Shown in pieces: positions 36,163 to 44,104 of a DNA stretch of 64,000 nt. The stretch spans positions 186,001 to 250,000 of the forward strand of contig NZ_CP011505.1 of NCBI RefSeq assembly GCF_001028665.1. The letters are read 5' to 3'. Source of the DNA: Burkholderia pyrrocinia (GTDB lineage Bacteria; Pseudomonadota; Gammaproteobacteria; Burkholderiales; Burkholderiaceae). The stretch's first letter is position 1; every line of letters starts with the position of its first letter. The notes below the pieces were generated by a model, which worked only from the letters and a program-made list of their open reading frames with translations, had not been told where the DNA came from and searched no databases. The position numbers were made by a program, and so were the translations under genes.

Positions 36163-37443
36163 TCATCGGCGTGACGGTGCCGTCACGGCTTCGTCGAGAA
36201 TCGCCCGGACTTCGCCGAGCAGCCCGGGTATCGCGCCATAGCTCGTGTGCGTGAGCCGCAGAATGCCGTCGATCGTGCACACGCCGATGGCCTGGTCGTC
36301 GGCGAAGCCCGAAGTCACGACGGGGCCCCATAGCGCTTTGAGCGACAAGCCGTCGTAAGCGGCGGCAATGGGCTGATTGCCCAGATTCGACAGCAGGACG
36401 TCGAAGGCCAGCACGGCCGACAGGAACCCGGCCGCGTGTTCGACGCTCGGCCGCGCGGACATCGCGGCATCGAGCGTTTTCAGTTCCGCTGCGACGCTCG
36501 CGCGCGTTTGAAAAGGTGCGAGATCCTGTTTGATCTTGCGAGCGACAGTCCATAGATCAGTACCGCACGGGTAGTCGTCGACCGTGATGGTCTGCGTGAT
36601 GTACACGCCATTGGCGACGCCGATTTCATCGGCAAGATGGCGCAGGTCGATCGGCGTGACGGTGCGCAACGCGCGCCCGGACCATTCGCTCGACAGACGC
36701 CGGCCCGCTTCGTGAACGGCCGCGGCTACGGCGCCGTGCACGGTGGTGTGCTCGACACGCGCGCGAGCAATGAGCCGGCGCGTGGATTCAGCCGAAAGCT
36801 CGACGGCGTCGACACGCGGCACGTCCGCGGCGTCCGGGCGAAACGGCTTGGGTGCGGGCGCAGGCGGTGCGTCCGGCAAGACGTCGGTCCGGTTCAGGTC
36901 GGCGTCGAGCACGGTCTCCAGCGACTGCACCAACGGCAACGGCGCCAGCGACTCGCCCGACAGCAATCGCAGCAGATCGTCGATCAGATACGCGCTGCCC
37001 ATGCCGTCGACCGCGGAATGATGCGCAACCAGGATCAGCGTCGAGTTGCCTTCGCCTTGCAGCAAGGTCGCGCGCAACAGCGGCGCTGCCGACCAGTCGA
37101 AGCGCGTCGCGATCTCGCGGGCCGCTTCCGCGCGCCACGAAGTGTCGCTCTGCTCGATCACGCGCAATGGCACCACGGCATCGGGTGCGCGATGGAAGCC
37201 GGAATTCATCTGCGCGTCTTCGGCGATACAGGTCGACAACAGCGGATGCCTCCGCTGGAGCGCGCGAAAAGCCGCATGCCATGCTGTCGGCGGAAAACGG
37301 CGGTCGATCTCCGCAACCATCGCGAAATGCGTCGGCCGATTCTGGTCGAGCAACCAGAACAGGTGTTCCGTACTGCCGAGTCCGCGGACGTATGCCGGCG
37401 CGGTCGATTGATCGTTGTCGATTTCCTGTTGCGGGTTCTGCAT
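36163..37443 (-). CDS. Stand-alone condensation-fold acyltransferase (PapA/WS-DGAT-like)
   Basis: A 426-residue CoA-dependent acyltransferase-fold protein. The catalytic motif HHxxxDG is present as HHSAVDGMGSAYLIDDLLRL (His141, His142, Asp146, Gly147). The downstream half has the second lobe with the TPIDLR-type strand and a DVLLSNLGNQPI latch region. Proteins with this single domain transfer acyl groups to alcohols or amines (PapA5, wax-ester synthases) or act in non-ribosomal-peptide style condensations. No carrier protein is adjacent. The following gene is an FAD oxidoreductase, so the pair may tailor one product. Substrates unknown. Confidence 0.8.
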   Translation of the reverse strand: MQNPQQEIDNDQSTAPAYVRGLGSTEHLFWLLDQNRPTHFAMVAEIDRRFPPTAWHAAFRALQRRHPLLSTCIAEDAQMNSGFHRAPDAVVPLRVIEQSDTSWRAEAAREIATRFDWSAAPLLRATLLQGEGNSTLILVAHHSAVDGMGSAYLIDDLLRLLSGESLAPLPLVQSLETVLDADLNRTDVLPDAPPAPAPKPFRPDAADVPRVDAVELSAESTRRLIARARVEHTTVHGAVAAAVHEAGRRLSSEWSGRALRTVTPIDLRHLADEIGVANGVYITQTITVDDYPCGTDLWTVARKIKQDLAPFQTRASVAAELKTLDAAMSARPSVEHAAGFLSAVLAFDVLLSNLGNQPIAAAYDGLSLKALWGPVVTSGFADDQAIGVCTIDGILRLTHTSYGAIPGLLGEVRAILDEAVTAPSRR

Positions 37444-37498
37444 CGTCTCGCTCCTGCGGAAGGGGTGTCTGTATGACAGAACACGCGAGAACGGATCG

Positions 37499-37981
37499 CT
37501 ATTCCGCCTTTTTCGGATTAGCCGATATATCGGACTGCTTTTTTGCGTCGTCGGGGCTGTAGGTCACGTAGAGTTTGGTATAGCCAGGCGTGTCGAAATG
37601 CCCCGTCCATCCGTTGGGAAGCGTGACGGCTTCGCCGGTCTTCACGACCATCACCGAACCGTCCGACGAGGTCAGCTTCACGCTGCCCGACAGAAAGTAC
37701 AGGAACTCGTTGTACGGCAATCCTCGCGGCCCCTTGATTTCTTCATGCGAAGGCCCGGATCGATAGACGCCGGTCTGATAAGCCGTGTCGGTCGACGTGA
37801 ACGTCACGACGTCGGCGCTCCGCTCGCCGTTTTCGTCTTTTTTCACGGCATCGGCGCGAGCGAATATCGCACCGGCCAGGTCGGACTTCGACGCCTTGAT
37901 CGGCTTGATTGTTTCAGCGCGCGCGCCGGCCGAGGTCATGGCGCCGACCAACACCAGCGTTCCGATTGCGTATCTGATCAT
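37499..37981 (-). CDS. Exported cupin-domain protein
   Basis: A 160-residue protein with a signal peptide (RYAIGTLVLVGAMTSAGARA, cleavage about residue 22) and a single RmlC-like cupin (GPRGLPYNEFLYFLSGSVKL, then EAVTLPNGWTGHFDTPGYTK). The usual metal-binding His cluster of the first cupin motif is not evident (PYNEFLYFLSG), while a His in the second motif (WTGHFD) is kept, so it may bind a ligand rather than act as a dioxygenase. AAGGAG precedes the ATG at 37981. It should be periplasmic. Confidence 0.83.
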   Translation of the reverse strand: MIRYAIGTLVLVGAMTSAGARAETIKPIKASKSDLAGAIFARADAVKKDENGERSADVVTFTSTDTAYQTGVYRSGPSHEEIKGPRGLPYNEFLYFLSGSVKLTSSDGSVMVVKTGEAVTLPNGWTGHFDTPGYTKLYVTYSPDDAKKQSDISANPKKAE

Positions 37982-38082
37982 CGGTGATTTCTCCTTGGGT
38001 TTTCCTGTGGCAACGACGCAAATGGACGGGCTCGCCATTGCGGCGTCATTTCATTGGAGCGTCATTCTGTCGGAAAAGCGAT

Positions 38083-38112
38083 TTCCATTTTGGAAAGTTA
38101 TCGAAAATGGAA
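38083..38112. repeat. 9-bp inverted repeat TTCCATTTT / AAAATGGAA
   Basis: TTCCATTTT (38083-38091) and AAAATGGAA (38104-38112) are exact reverse complements across 12 bp, in an AT-rich stretch between the divergent cupin and DUF4148 genes. Position and symmetry suit a regulator-binding site for one or both genes. Confidence 0.45.
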
Positions 38113-38193
38113 CGGCAGATTTGTTTCTTAATGTGTACGAGACCGGAATAGATACATGGCATTGCAATAGCCCCGTTATCGAGACACACGCCA

Positions 38194-38202
38194 GATACGT
38201 GG
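38194..38202 (+). promoter_or_regulatory. GATACGTGG motif upstream of third DUF4148 gene
   Basis: It reads towards the DUF4148 gene 124 bp away and differs by one base from GATACGTTG at 17714 and 30079, each of which also points at its gene. This is only a candidate promoter element. Confidence 0.3.
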
Positions 38203-38325
38203 CCTGGATTTAATGCATCTCAACGACTGGGTCCGATCGAGGCACTCGGGCAGACATCGCAGGATGAAGCCGCCACCGAGTACCCGGCTGGATTCGCGAA
38301 ACTTGAATTGCTCCAGGAGAACGAC

Positions 38326-38571
38326 ATGAAGGCAAAGACGATCGCTTTGGTTTTTGCGGCTTGTGCCGCAGTTGCAACCGCCGCTTCTGCTTACGCAGGC
38401 AGCCCCGCCGACACGAGCGCCAACGACCATGGCGCACAGCAGGCGCGCCAGTCGGCGTCGGTCGCCCCGTCGCCGAAGGCAAGGACGCGTGCCGAAGTGC
38501 GCGCGGAACTGGTTCGAGCGGAGAAAGACGGCCAGCTCGCGGCGCTCGACAAGCTCTATCGGGGCGGCTGA
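38326..38571 (+). CDS. Small exported DUF4148 protein, copy 3
   Basis: An 81-residue protein: signal peptide KTIALVFAACAAVATAASAYA (cleavage about residue 24), an Ala/Ser/Gln-rich middle, and the C-terminal DUF4148 helix RTRAEVRAELVRAEKDGQLA. It is closest to the copy at 18265 (both end in a short DxLYxG tail, ALDKLYRGG versus ALRKLYSGH). CCAGGAG precedes the ATG. It lies just before the peroxide-resistance gene ohr-type, 84 bp away, and may be co-transcribed with it. Confidence 0.87.
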   Translation: MKAKTIALVFAACAAVATAASAYAGSPADTSANDHGAQQARQSASVAPSPKARTRAEVRAELVRAEKDGQLAALDKLYRGG

Positions 38572-38655
38572 TTTCCGGCTGCCGACGCAACGCCGAATTA
38601 AAGCATCGCCATTCACCCACCGCTGTCACCCACCCAGTTCAATACGACACCGATC

Positions 38656-39072
38656 ATGAGCCAAGAAACGAAAGTCCTGTACACCGGCAAGACCCGCACC
38701 ACCGGCGGTCGCGATGGCGCTGCCCACAGCTCGGACGGCCGCCTGGACGTCAAGCTGTCCGGACCCGGTTCGGCCGCGCCCGGCACGAATCCCGAGCAGT
38801 TGCTGGCCGCAGGCTGGTCGGCATGCTTCATCGGCGCGATGGGCCTGGCCGCGCAACGGCTGAAGATCGCGCTGCCGCGCGACACGCATGTCGATGCGGA
38901 GATCGATCTGGCCATGAACGACGGTGCGTACTTCCTGCAGGCACGACTGAACGTCAGCGTGCCGGGCGTCGACGCCGCCGTCGCGCAAGCGCTGGTCGAC
39001 GCGGCGCACCAGACCTGCCCGTATTCGAAGGCCACGCGCAACAACATCGACGTCGTCGTCGCCGTCGTTTGA
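38656..39072 (+). CDS. Organic hydroperoxide resistance protein (Ohr subgroup of OsmC)
   Basis: A 138-residue thiol peroxidase of the Ohr/OsmC fold that reduces organic hydroperoxides in the cytosol. The two redox cysteines are present: Cys57 in GWSACFIGAMG and Cys121 in HQTCPYSKATRNN, along with Arg19/Glu47-type partners (TTGGRDG, PEQLLAAG). Full-length for the family. It sits between a periplasmic DUF4148 protein and an exported epoxide hydrolase, a possible lipid-peroxide and epoxide defence set. No OhrR-type repressor is adjacent. Confidence 0.92.
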   Translation: MSQETKVLYTGKTRTTGGRDGAAHSSDGRLDVKLSGPGSAAPGTNPEQLLAAGWSACFIGAMGLAAQRLKIALPRDTHVDAEIDLAMNDGAYFLQARLNVSVPGVDAAVAQALVDAAHQTCPYSKATRNNIDVVVAVV

Positions 39073-39204
39073 CTCGCCTGCTGCCGGACCCGCGCACGAC
39101 GCCGTTTGCATGATCGGCGCGCCCGGCGTGGTGCGCGCTTCCAGTAAACACTCCCGCGTGTCGCGATCGATACGCGGTTTTCTTCTCGCGCCAGGATACC
39201 CATC

Positions 39205-40476
39205 ATGTCATCCACACCGTTTTCTCCCCGTCGACGCCACGTGCTTGCCGCTTCCGTCGCTGTCGGCGCCATGGGGCTGATTCCCGGATCGGTGTTCGCC
39301 GCAACCGGCAACACGGCAATCCGTCCGTTCAAGGCCAGCGTGCCCGAGGCCGCGCTCGTCGATCTGCGGCGCCGCATCGCGGCGACGCGCTGGCCCGCCA
39401 AGGAGACCGTCAACGACGAATCGCAAGGCGTGCGGCTCGCGAGAATGCAGGCGCTCCTCCAGTATTGGGGTTCCGACTACGACTGGCGCAAAGGCGAGGC
39501 AAAGCTGAACGCGCTGCCGATGTACATGACCGAGATCGACGGCCTCGACATCCAGTTCATTCACGTGCGTTCGCGCCACAAGAACGCGCTGCCGTTGATC
39601 ATGACGCACGGATGGCCAGGTTCGATTTTCGAGCTGATCAAGGTCATCGGCCCGCTGACCGATCCGACCGCGTACGGCGCCAGCGCGAACGACGCGTTCG
39701 ACATCGTGATTCCGTCGCTGCCCGGCTTCGGCTTCTCCGAGCAGCCGAAAACGACCGGCTGGGGCTCGGATCACATCGCCCGCGCATGGGGTGAACTGAT
39801 GGCCCGACTCGGCTACACGCGCTTCGTATCGCAAGGCGGCGATTGCGGTTCGGTGATTTCGCACCGCATGGCGATGCAGAAGGTGAAGGGGCTGATCGGC
39901 ATCCATGTCAACATGCCGGCCACCGTGCCGCCGGACATCGCGTCCTTGCTCGCACTCGGCGAACCCGCGCCGGGCCGGCTGTCGCCGAAGGAAAAGGCCG
40001 CATACGATTCGCTCAACGTCTTCTACAAGGACAATTGCGGCTATTCCGCGATGATGGTCACGCGTCCGCAAACCGTCGGTTACGCGTTGGCCGATTCGCC
40101 CGCCGGCCAGGCCGCGTGGATGTACGACAAGATCTCGCAATGGACCTATAGCGGCGGCGTGCCGGAACGTTCGCTCACCCGCGACGAAATCCTCGACGAT
40201 ATCTCCCTCTACTGGCTGACGAACAGCGCGACGTCCGCCGCGCAGATCTACTGGGAAGATCATTCCAACAACTTCAACGCGGTGGACATTTCGATGCCGG
40301 CTGCCGTGACGATCTTCCCCGGCGAGATCTATCAGGCGCCGCGCAGCTGGACGGAGCGGGCTTACCACAACCTCATCTACTTCAACGAAGTCGACAAGGG
40401 CGGCCATTTCGCCGCGTGGGAAGAGCCGCAACTGCTCGCAAGCGAAGTGCGCGCCGCGTTCCGGACACTGCGCTGA
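39205..40476 (+). CDS. Exported (Tat-type) epoxide hydrolase
   Basis: A 423-residue epoxide-hydrolase-family alpha/beta hydrolase. The N terminus is a Tat-like signal (SPRRRHVLAASVAVGAMGL, cleavage about residue 33) with the RRR motif at 9-11. An EHN N-terminal domain follows (FKASVPEAALVDLRRRIAAT). The oxyanion motif is THGWPGS (134-140), the nucleophile Asp213 is in SQGGDCGSVISH, and the catalytic His is in DKGGHFAAWEEP. Family members open epoxides by an aspartyl ester intermediate. Export to the periplasm is inferred from the signal. Substrate unknown. Confidence 0.88.
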   Translation: MSSTPFSPRRRHVLAASVAVGAMGLIPGSVFAATGNTAIRPFKASVPEAALVDLRRRIAATRWPAKETVNDESQGVRLARMQALLQYWGSDYDWRKGEAKLNALPMYMTEIDGLDIQFIHVRSRHKNALPLIMTHGWPGSIFELIKVIGPLTDPTAYGASANDAFDIVIPSLPGFGFSEQPKTTGWGSDHIARAWGELMARLGYTRFVSQGGDCGSVISHRMAMQKVKGLIGIHVNMPATVPPDIASLLALGEPAPGRLSPKEKAAYDSLNVFYKDNCGYSAMMVTRPQTVGYALADSPAGQAAWMYDKISQWTYSGGVPERSLTRDEILDDISLYWLTNSATSAAQIYWEDHSNNFNAVDISMPAAVTIFPGEIYQAPRSWTERAYHNLIYFNEVDKGGHFAAWEEPQLLASEVRAAFRTLR

Positions 40477-40566
40477 GCAAGCAGGTTTCGACGGCGATCG
40501 CGTGCCGCGGTCGCCGTCGCGTTCCGATGCCGACGCGACGCGAGCACGGTCAAGCCAGGAATTGTC

Positions 40567-41799
40567 ATGTCTGAATCCCCCGATACCCGAAAGGCAGCCG
40601 CGGCCATCGCGCTGTTGATACTCTCGATTGCATTGCGCCCGCCCATCGTTTCGATCGGGCCGGTGCTCGAATCGATCCAGCAGAGCTTCGGCCTGAGTTA
40701 CACGCAGGCGTCCCTGCTGACCGCGATTCCGGACGTCTGCATGGGCGTCTTCGCGCTCGCCGCGCCGGGCGTCGCGCGCAGACTGGGCACGGACAACGCG
40801 GTCGTGGCCGCGCTGGCCCTGCTGGGCGTCGCGATGGTCGCCCGCGCGCTGGCCGGCTCCGCCGGCGTGCTGCTTCTGTGCACCGTCTTTACCGGCATCG
40901 GCATCGCGATTTCGGGTTCGCTGATCGGCGGCTGGGTGAAGAAGCACTTCGCGCGCGACGCGACGTTCTTCATGGGTATCTACAGCGCGGGGCTCAGCGT
41001 CGGCGCGACGGTCGCGGCGAGCGCGTCGGGTTATATCGCGCTGCATTTCGGCGGCTGGCGCGTGGCCGTCGCGTTGTGGAGCGTGCTTTGCATCACCGCG
41101 ATCCTGAGCTGGCGCGGGCTGGCACGGCGCTTCCAGGACGCGAAGGCCGCGGAAGCGCAACCTCGGCAGGCTGTGCAAGCGCCGTCGGCCGTCGGCCTTC
41201 CGTGGGGCAACATCCACGCGTGGCGGGTCGCGGCTTATTTCGGCGCGAGCCAGTTCATCGTGTACGCATGCTTTGCGTGGCTCGCGTCGTCGAGTGCCGA
41301 GCTGCATATCGAGACGCTGTCGCCCGGTCTTGTATTGGGCCTCTTCACCTGCGTGTTCGCGCTCAGCAGCTTCGGAATGGGGATGAAGGCCGGTCGCTCC
41401 ACCGACCGGCGCGGCCGGCTCGGCCTCGCGTCGGCCATCACGGCAGTGGGCATCGGCGGGCTGGCGTTCGCGCCGACCGCCTATCCGGTGTCGTGCATCG
41501 TCCTGATCGCGATCGGACAAGGCATGTGCTTCACGCTCGCGATGACCTTGCCGCTCGACCACACCCATTCGCCCGCCGAGACCAACGCGTGGAGCGTATT
41601 CATGCTCTTCATCGGTTATCTGGTTGCCGCATTGGGGCCGCTCGCCTTCGGGTATCTCCGCGACCGGACGGAGGGTTATTTCGCGTCCTATTTCATGCTG
41701 TTTCTGGTGGCCACGGGTATCACGCTGATGGTGCCGCTGCTTCGGCCCACGTCGGCGCCGAAAGACGAGGCCTTTCCCGCGGTTTCCGAATCGCCGTGA
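40567..41799 (+). CDS. MFS transporter, CynX/NimT type
   Basis: A 410-residue permease of the cyanate/nitroimidazole-transporter branch. Helix 1 contains LLILSIALRPPIVSIGPVLE with the ALRPP motif diagnostic of CynX-like proteins, and helix 4-5 has VFTGIGIAISGSLIGGWVKK. It follows the epoxide hydrolase by 90 bp in the same direction, so co-transcription is plausible. Substrate unknown. Confidence 0.88.
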   Translation: MSESPDTRKAAAAIALLILSIALRPPIVSIGPVLESIQQSFGLSYTQASLLTAIPDVCMGVFALAAPGVARRLGTDNAVVAALALLGVAMVARALAGSAGVLLLCTVFTGIGIAISGSLIGGWVKKHFARDATFFMGIYSAGLSVGATVAASASGYIALHFGGWRVAVALWSVLCITAILSWRGLARRFQDAKAAEAQPRQAVQAPSAVGLPWGNIHAWRVAAYFGASQFIVYACFAWLASSSAELHIETLSPGLVLGLFTCVFALSSFGMGMKAGRSTDRRGRLGLASAITAVGIGGLAFAPTAYPVSCIVLIAIGQGMCFTLAMTLPLDHTHSPAETNAWSVFMLFIGYLVAALGPLAFGYLRDRTEGYFASYFMLFLVATGITLMVPLLRPTSAPKDEAFPAVSESP

Positions 41800-42264
41800 T
41801 TTCGCGGAGGCTTCTGCGGAATTCGATATATGGCGGACGATAGCGGCGACACTAGTCCGTCACCGCGCCGTCGGAATAAAGCCGGCATTCAAGTGTTCTG
41901 GTCTGGCAAGCGGGAATCCGGCAGAGCGTCGTGTACGCCGGCTTCCGTTACCGACCGTCCTCGAGCTGCGCGAGCCTGCGTGACGTTCGGTCGGCCATGC
42001 TCGCGCATTTCGGCGTCGATCTGGTGCAGTTCGCGTTGCTGACCTATCCATCGATCGCTCGAGCATGAGCGAACGCGCTTCCCGGCCGCAACGCGCCGGG
42101 ATCAGGCAATTCGGTCAACACACGACGGCGATGGAATATCTTCGCCGACCAACTGTTTACCTGGGGGGTATCGCCCGCTCAATTTCGCCTAAACCCATGG
42201 ATACATGTCAGATACTGCAGTTTCTCAACGTCGGCTTGGTCGCACCGCGGGAGGATCGACGTAG
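41800..42264. promoter_or_regulatory. 465-bp region upstream of the ECF sigma operon
   Basis: No credible gene. The last 130 bp carry GGATACATG at 42199 followed by a further AGATAC, 60 bp before the sigma gene, a possible autoregulatory promoter. The first 330 bp show nothing I can interpret. Confidence 0.45.
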
Positions 42265-42813
42265 ATGACCGCAGCCGAACTGTCCGCCATGCTGCCTTCG
42301 ATGCTCCCGCGTCTGTGGGCATTCGCGCTACGGATCTCGGGTGATCGCCACGATGCTGAAGATCTCGTGCAGTGCGCGTGCCTTCGCGCACTCGAGCGCG
42401 CGCATCAATTGCGACCGGACACCGCGCCGCTGAGCTGGATGTTCTCGATCGTCCAGTCCACCTGGCTCAACGAGCTCCGCGCACGCAGCGTGCGCAGGCG
42501 CGCGGGCATGGAGTGGGACGACGACTTCCTCGAAACCGTCTCCGATCCGGCTGCACCGACGCTGGAGCAACAGGCCCTGGATGGTCAGATCGTCAGGGCA
42601 GTGCAGCAGTTGCCTGAAGCCCAGCGGGTGGTCATGCTGCTGGTCGGCGTAGAGGGGCTCAGCTATAGCGAAGCGGCCGACGCGCTCGGCGTACCCATCG
42701 GTACGATCATGAGCCGGCTTTCGCGAGCTCGCCAGACGATCGGTTCCCTGTTCATCGATCGAAAAGAACGACGTGTGAAAAGGGCAGCGAATAGCGAGGA
42801 TCGGGGGGCATGA
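42265..42813 (+). CDS. ECF sigma factor with adjacent anti-sigma
   Basis: A 182-residue ECF sigma factor, same length as and clearly paralogous to the one at 16988 (DAEDLVQCACLRALERAHQL versus DAEELVQRACVRALERAHQL). Region 2 contains APLSWMFSIVQSTWLNELRA; region 4 contains LPEAQRVVMLLVGVEGLSYS and GVPIGTIMSRLSRARQTIGS. The stop overlaps the start of the anti-sigma gene as ATGA, so the two are made in fixed ratio. Expected to direct a stress regulon released by the membrane anti-sigma factor. Confidence 0.93.
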   Translation: MTAAELSAMLPSMLPRLWAFALRISGDRHDAEDLVQCACLRALERAHQLRPDTAPLSWMFSIVQSTWLNELRARSVRRRAGMEWDDDFLETVSDPAAPTLEQQALDGQIVRAVQQLPEAQRVVMLLVGVEGLSYSEAADALGVPIGTIMSRLSRARQTIGSLFIDRKERRVKRAANSEDRGA

Positions 42814-43739
42814 AAATGGACGACATCCTGCTCATGGCATACGTGGATGGAGCGCTCACGTCGCACCAGCGCGAGGAAGTCGAGAGGGCGATCGGAACGT
42901 CGGCCGATATCGCCACACGCGTTGCACGGCTCGAAGCATCGGTGTTGCCGTATCGGCGTGCATTCGAGCAGCAGGAATGGCCGTCGGTTCCGCAGAGCCT
43001 GGTGCGCAAGGTCGCCGACATCGCGCAGGCGTACGCCGCGCCTTCGGACATCTCCGCGGTTGGCGTCAGTCATCCGATGGATGTGCCTGCGTCGCAACCC
43101 GAGGTGCGCGCGGCGCCGATACGCTCGCGCGTTCGCACGATGGTGCCGTGGCTCGCCGTGGCCTTCGTCGCGGGCGCGTTCTGCGGCGGCGCCATCCTGC
43201 GCTTCGCGCCGGGCGCGGCTCACGGTGGCTTCGCACCGCAGGGCGCACCTGTGGTTGCGCAGACGAAGGCGTCCCCTTGGGTCATGGCCGCCGTGAATTA
43301 TCAGCGACTCTATACGCGCGACACCGTTGCTTTCGATTCGTCGAATCTCGCTGTCGCGGCGCATACGGTGGAAAACATTCGCCGTGACGACGGGCTGCCG
43401 ATACGGATTCCGGACCTGCGCGCGGCGGGGCTGACGTTCAAGCGCATACAGCGCCTGCACTTCAACGACAAGCCGCTGGTGCAGATCGTCTATCTGCCGG
43501 AACAAGGCATGCCGGTGGCGCTGTGCGCGATGCAGGACGACAAGCCCGACACGGCGCTCGCCCGACAACAGGTCGGCAGCATGGACGTCGTGACATGGCG
43601 GCGTGCCCGGATCACTTATGCGCTGATCGCCCGGCCCGGCGACACCGACCTCGGCGCAATCGGCAAGCAGATAGCCGAAAACGGCGTGGGGGAAGTGCTC
43701 GGTCAGTTGCCGCATGCCGACCACGCGATCGCGAGTTGA
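42810..43739 (+). CDS. Transmembrane anti-sigma factor
   Basis: A 309-residue single-pass membrane protein. The cytosolic N terminus (DDILLMAYVDGALTSHQREE) matches the anti-sigma fold seen in ChrR/FecR-like regulators, but the zinc motif HxxxCxxC is absent. A membrane helix at about residues 111-131 (MVPWLAVAFVAGAFCGGAIL) leads to a periplasmic domain of about 170 residues. It is translationally coupled to the sigma factor by ATGA. It should hold the sigma factor at the membrane until a periplasmic signal releases it; the signal is unknown. Confidence 0.88.
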   Translation: MKMDDILLMAYVDGALTSHQREEVERAIGTSADIATRVARLEASVLPYRRAFEQQEWPSVPQSLVRKVADIAQAYAAPSDISAVGVSHPMDVPASQPEVRAAPIRSRVRTMVPWLAVAFVAGAFCGGAILRFAPGAAHGGFAPQGAPVVAQTKASPWVMAAVNYQRLYTRDTVAFDSSNLAVAAHTVENIRRDDGLPIRIPDLRAAGLTFKRIQRLHFNDKPLVQIVYLPEQGMPVALCAMQDDKPDTALARQQVGSMDVVTWRRARITYALIARPGDTDLGAIGKQIAENGVGEVLGQLPHADHAIAS

Positions 43740-43888
43740 AGGAGATCGCCGGGTTTCCAGCGCATTTCGGTCGCAAGGCGCGCATTTCCACGCCAGTTTC
43801 GCGTTGAATTCGCGGCGGCACTGCCGCCGAGCGGCGACGCGGTATTGACGCCGCTGGTGCGGCGCAGGCTTGCCGATATGCAAGCGCG

Positions 43889-44104
43889 CTACGCTTCGCC
43901 GGGTGCGTCGGGCGTCGGCGCGATCAGCCGTTTCAGGCTGGCGTCCATTTGCCGCGCCTGCTCCTGAAGTTCAGCGATGAACCTTCCTTTTCCGTTGGTT
44001 TGCAGACGGGCAACTTCGTTGTGCAGGACCGACGGCGAATCGCGCCGTTTCCCGCGGCCGTCCGGGCCGAAAACGGCAGCGAACACCTGGCCGCGTGCGA
44101 TCAC
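43889..44104 (-). CDS. Small hypothetical protein coupled to ketopantoate reductase
   Basis: A possible 71-residue cytosolic protein starting with GTG at 44104, whose GTGA overlaps the stop of the upstream reductase. The C-terminal half is a charged helix (RFIAELQEQARQMDASLKRL) with coiled-coil character. No known domain and no independent ribosome-binding site; the overlap is the main support. It could also be a chance extension of an open frame. Confidence 0.45.
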   Translation of the reverse strand: MIARGQVFAAVFGPDGRGKRRDSPSVLHNEVARLQTNGKGRFIAELQEQARQMDASLKRLIAPTPDAPGEA

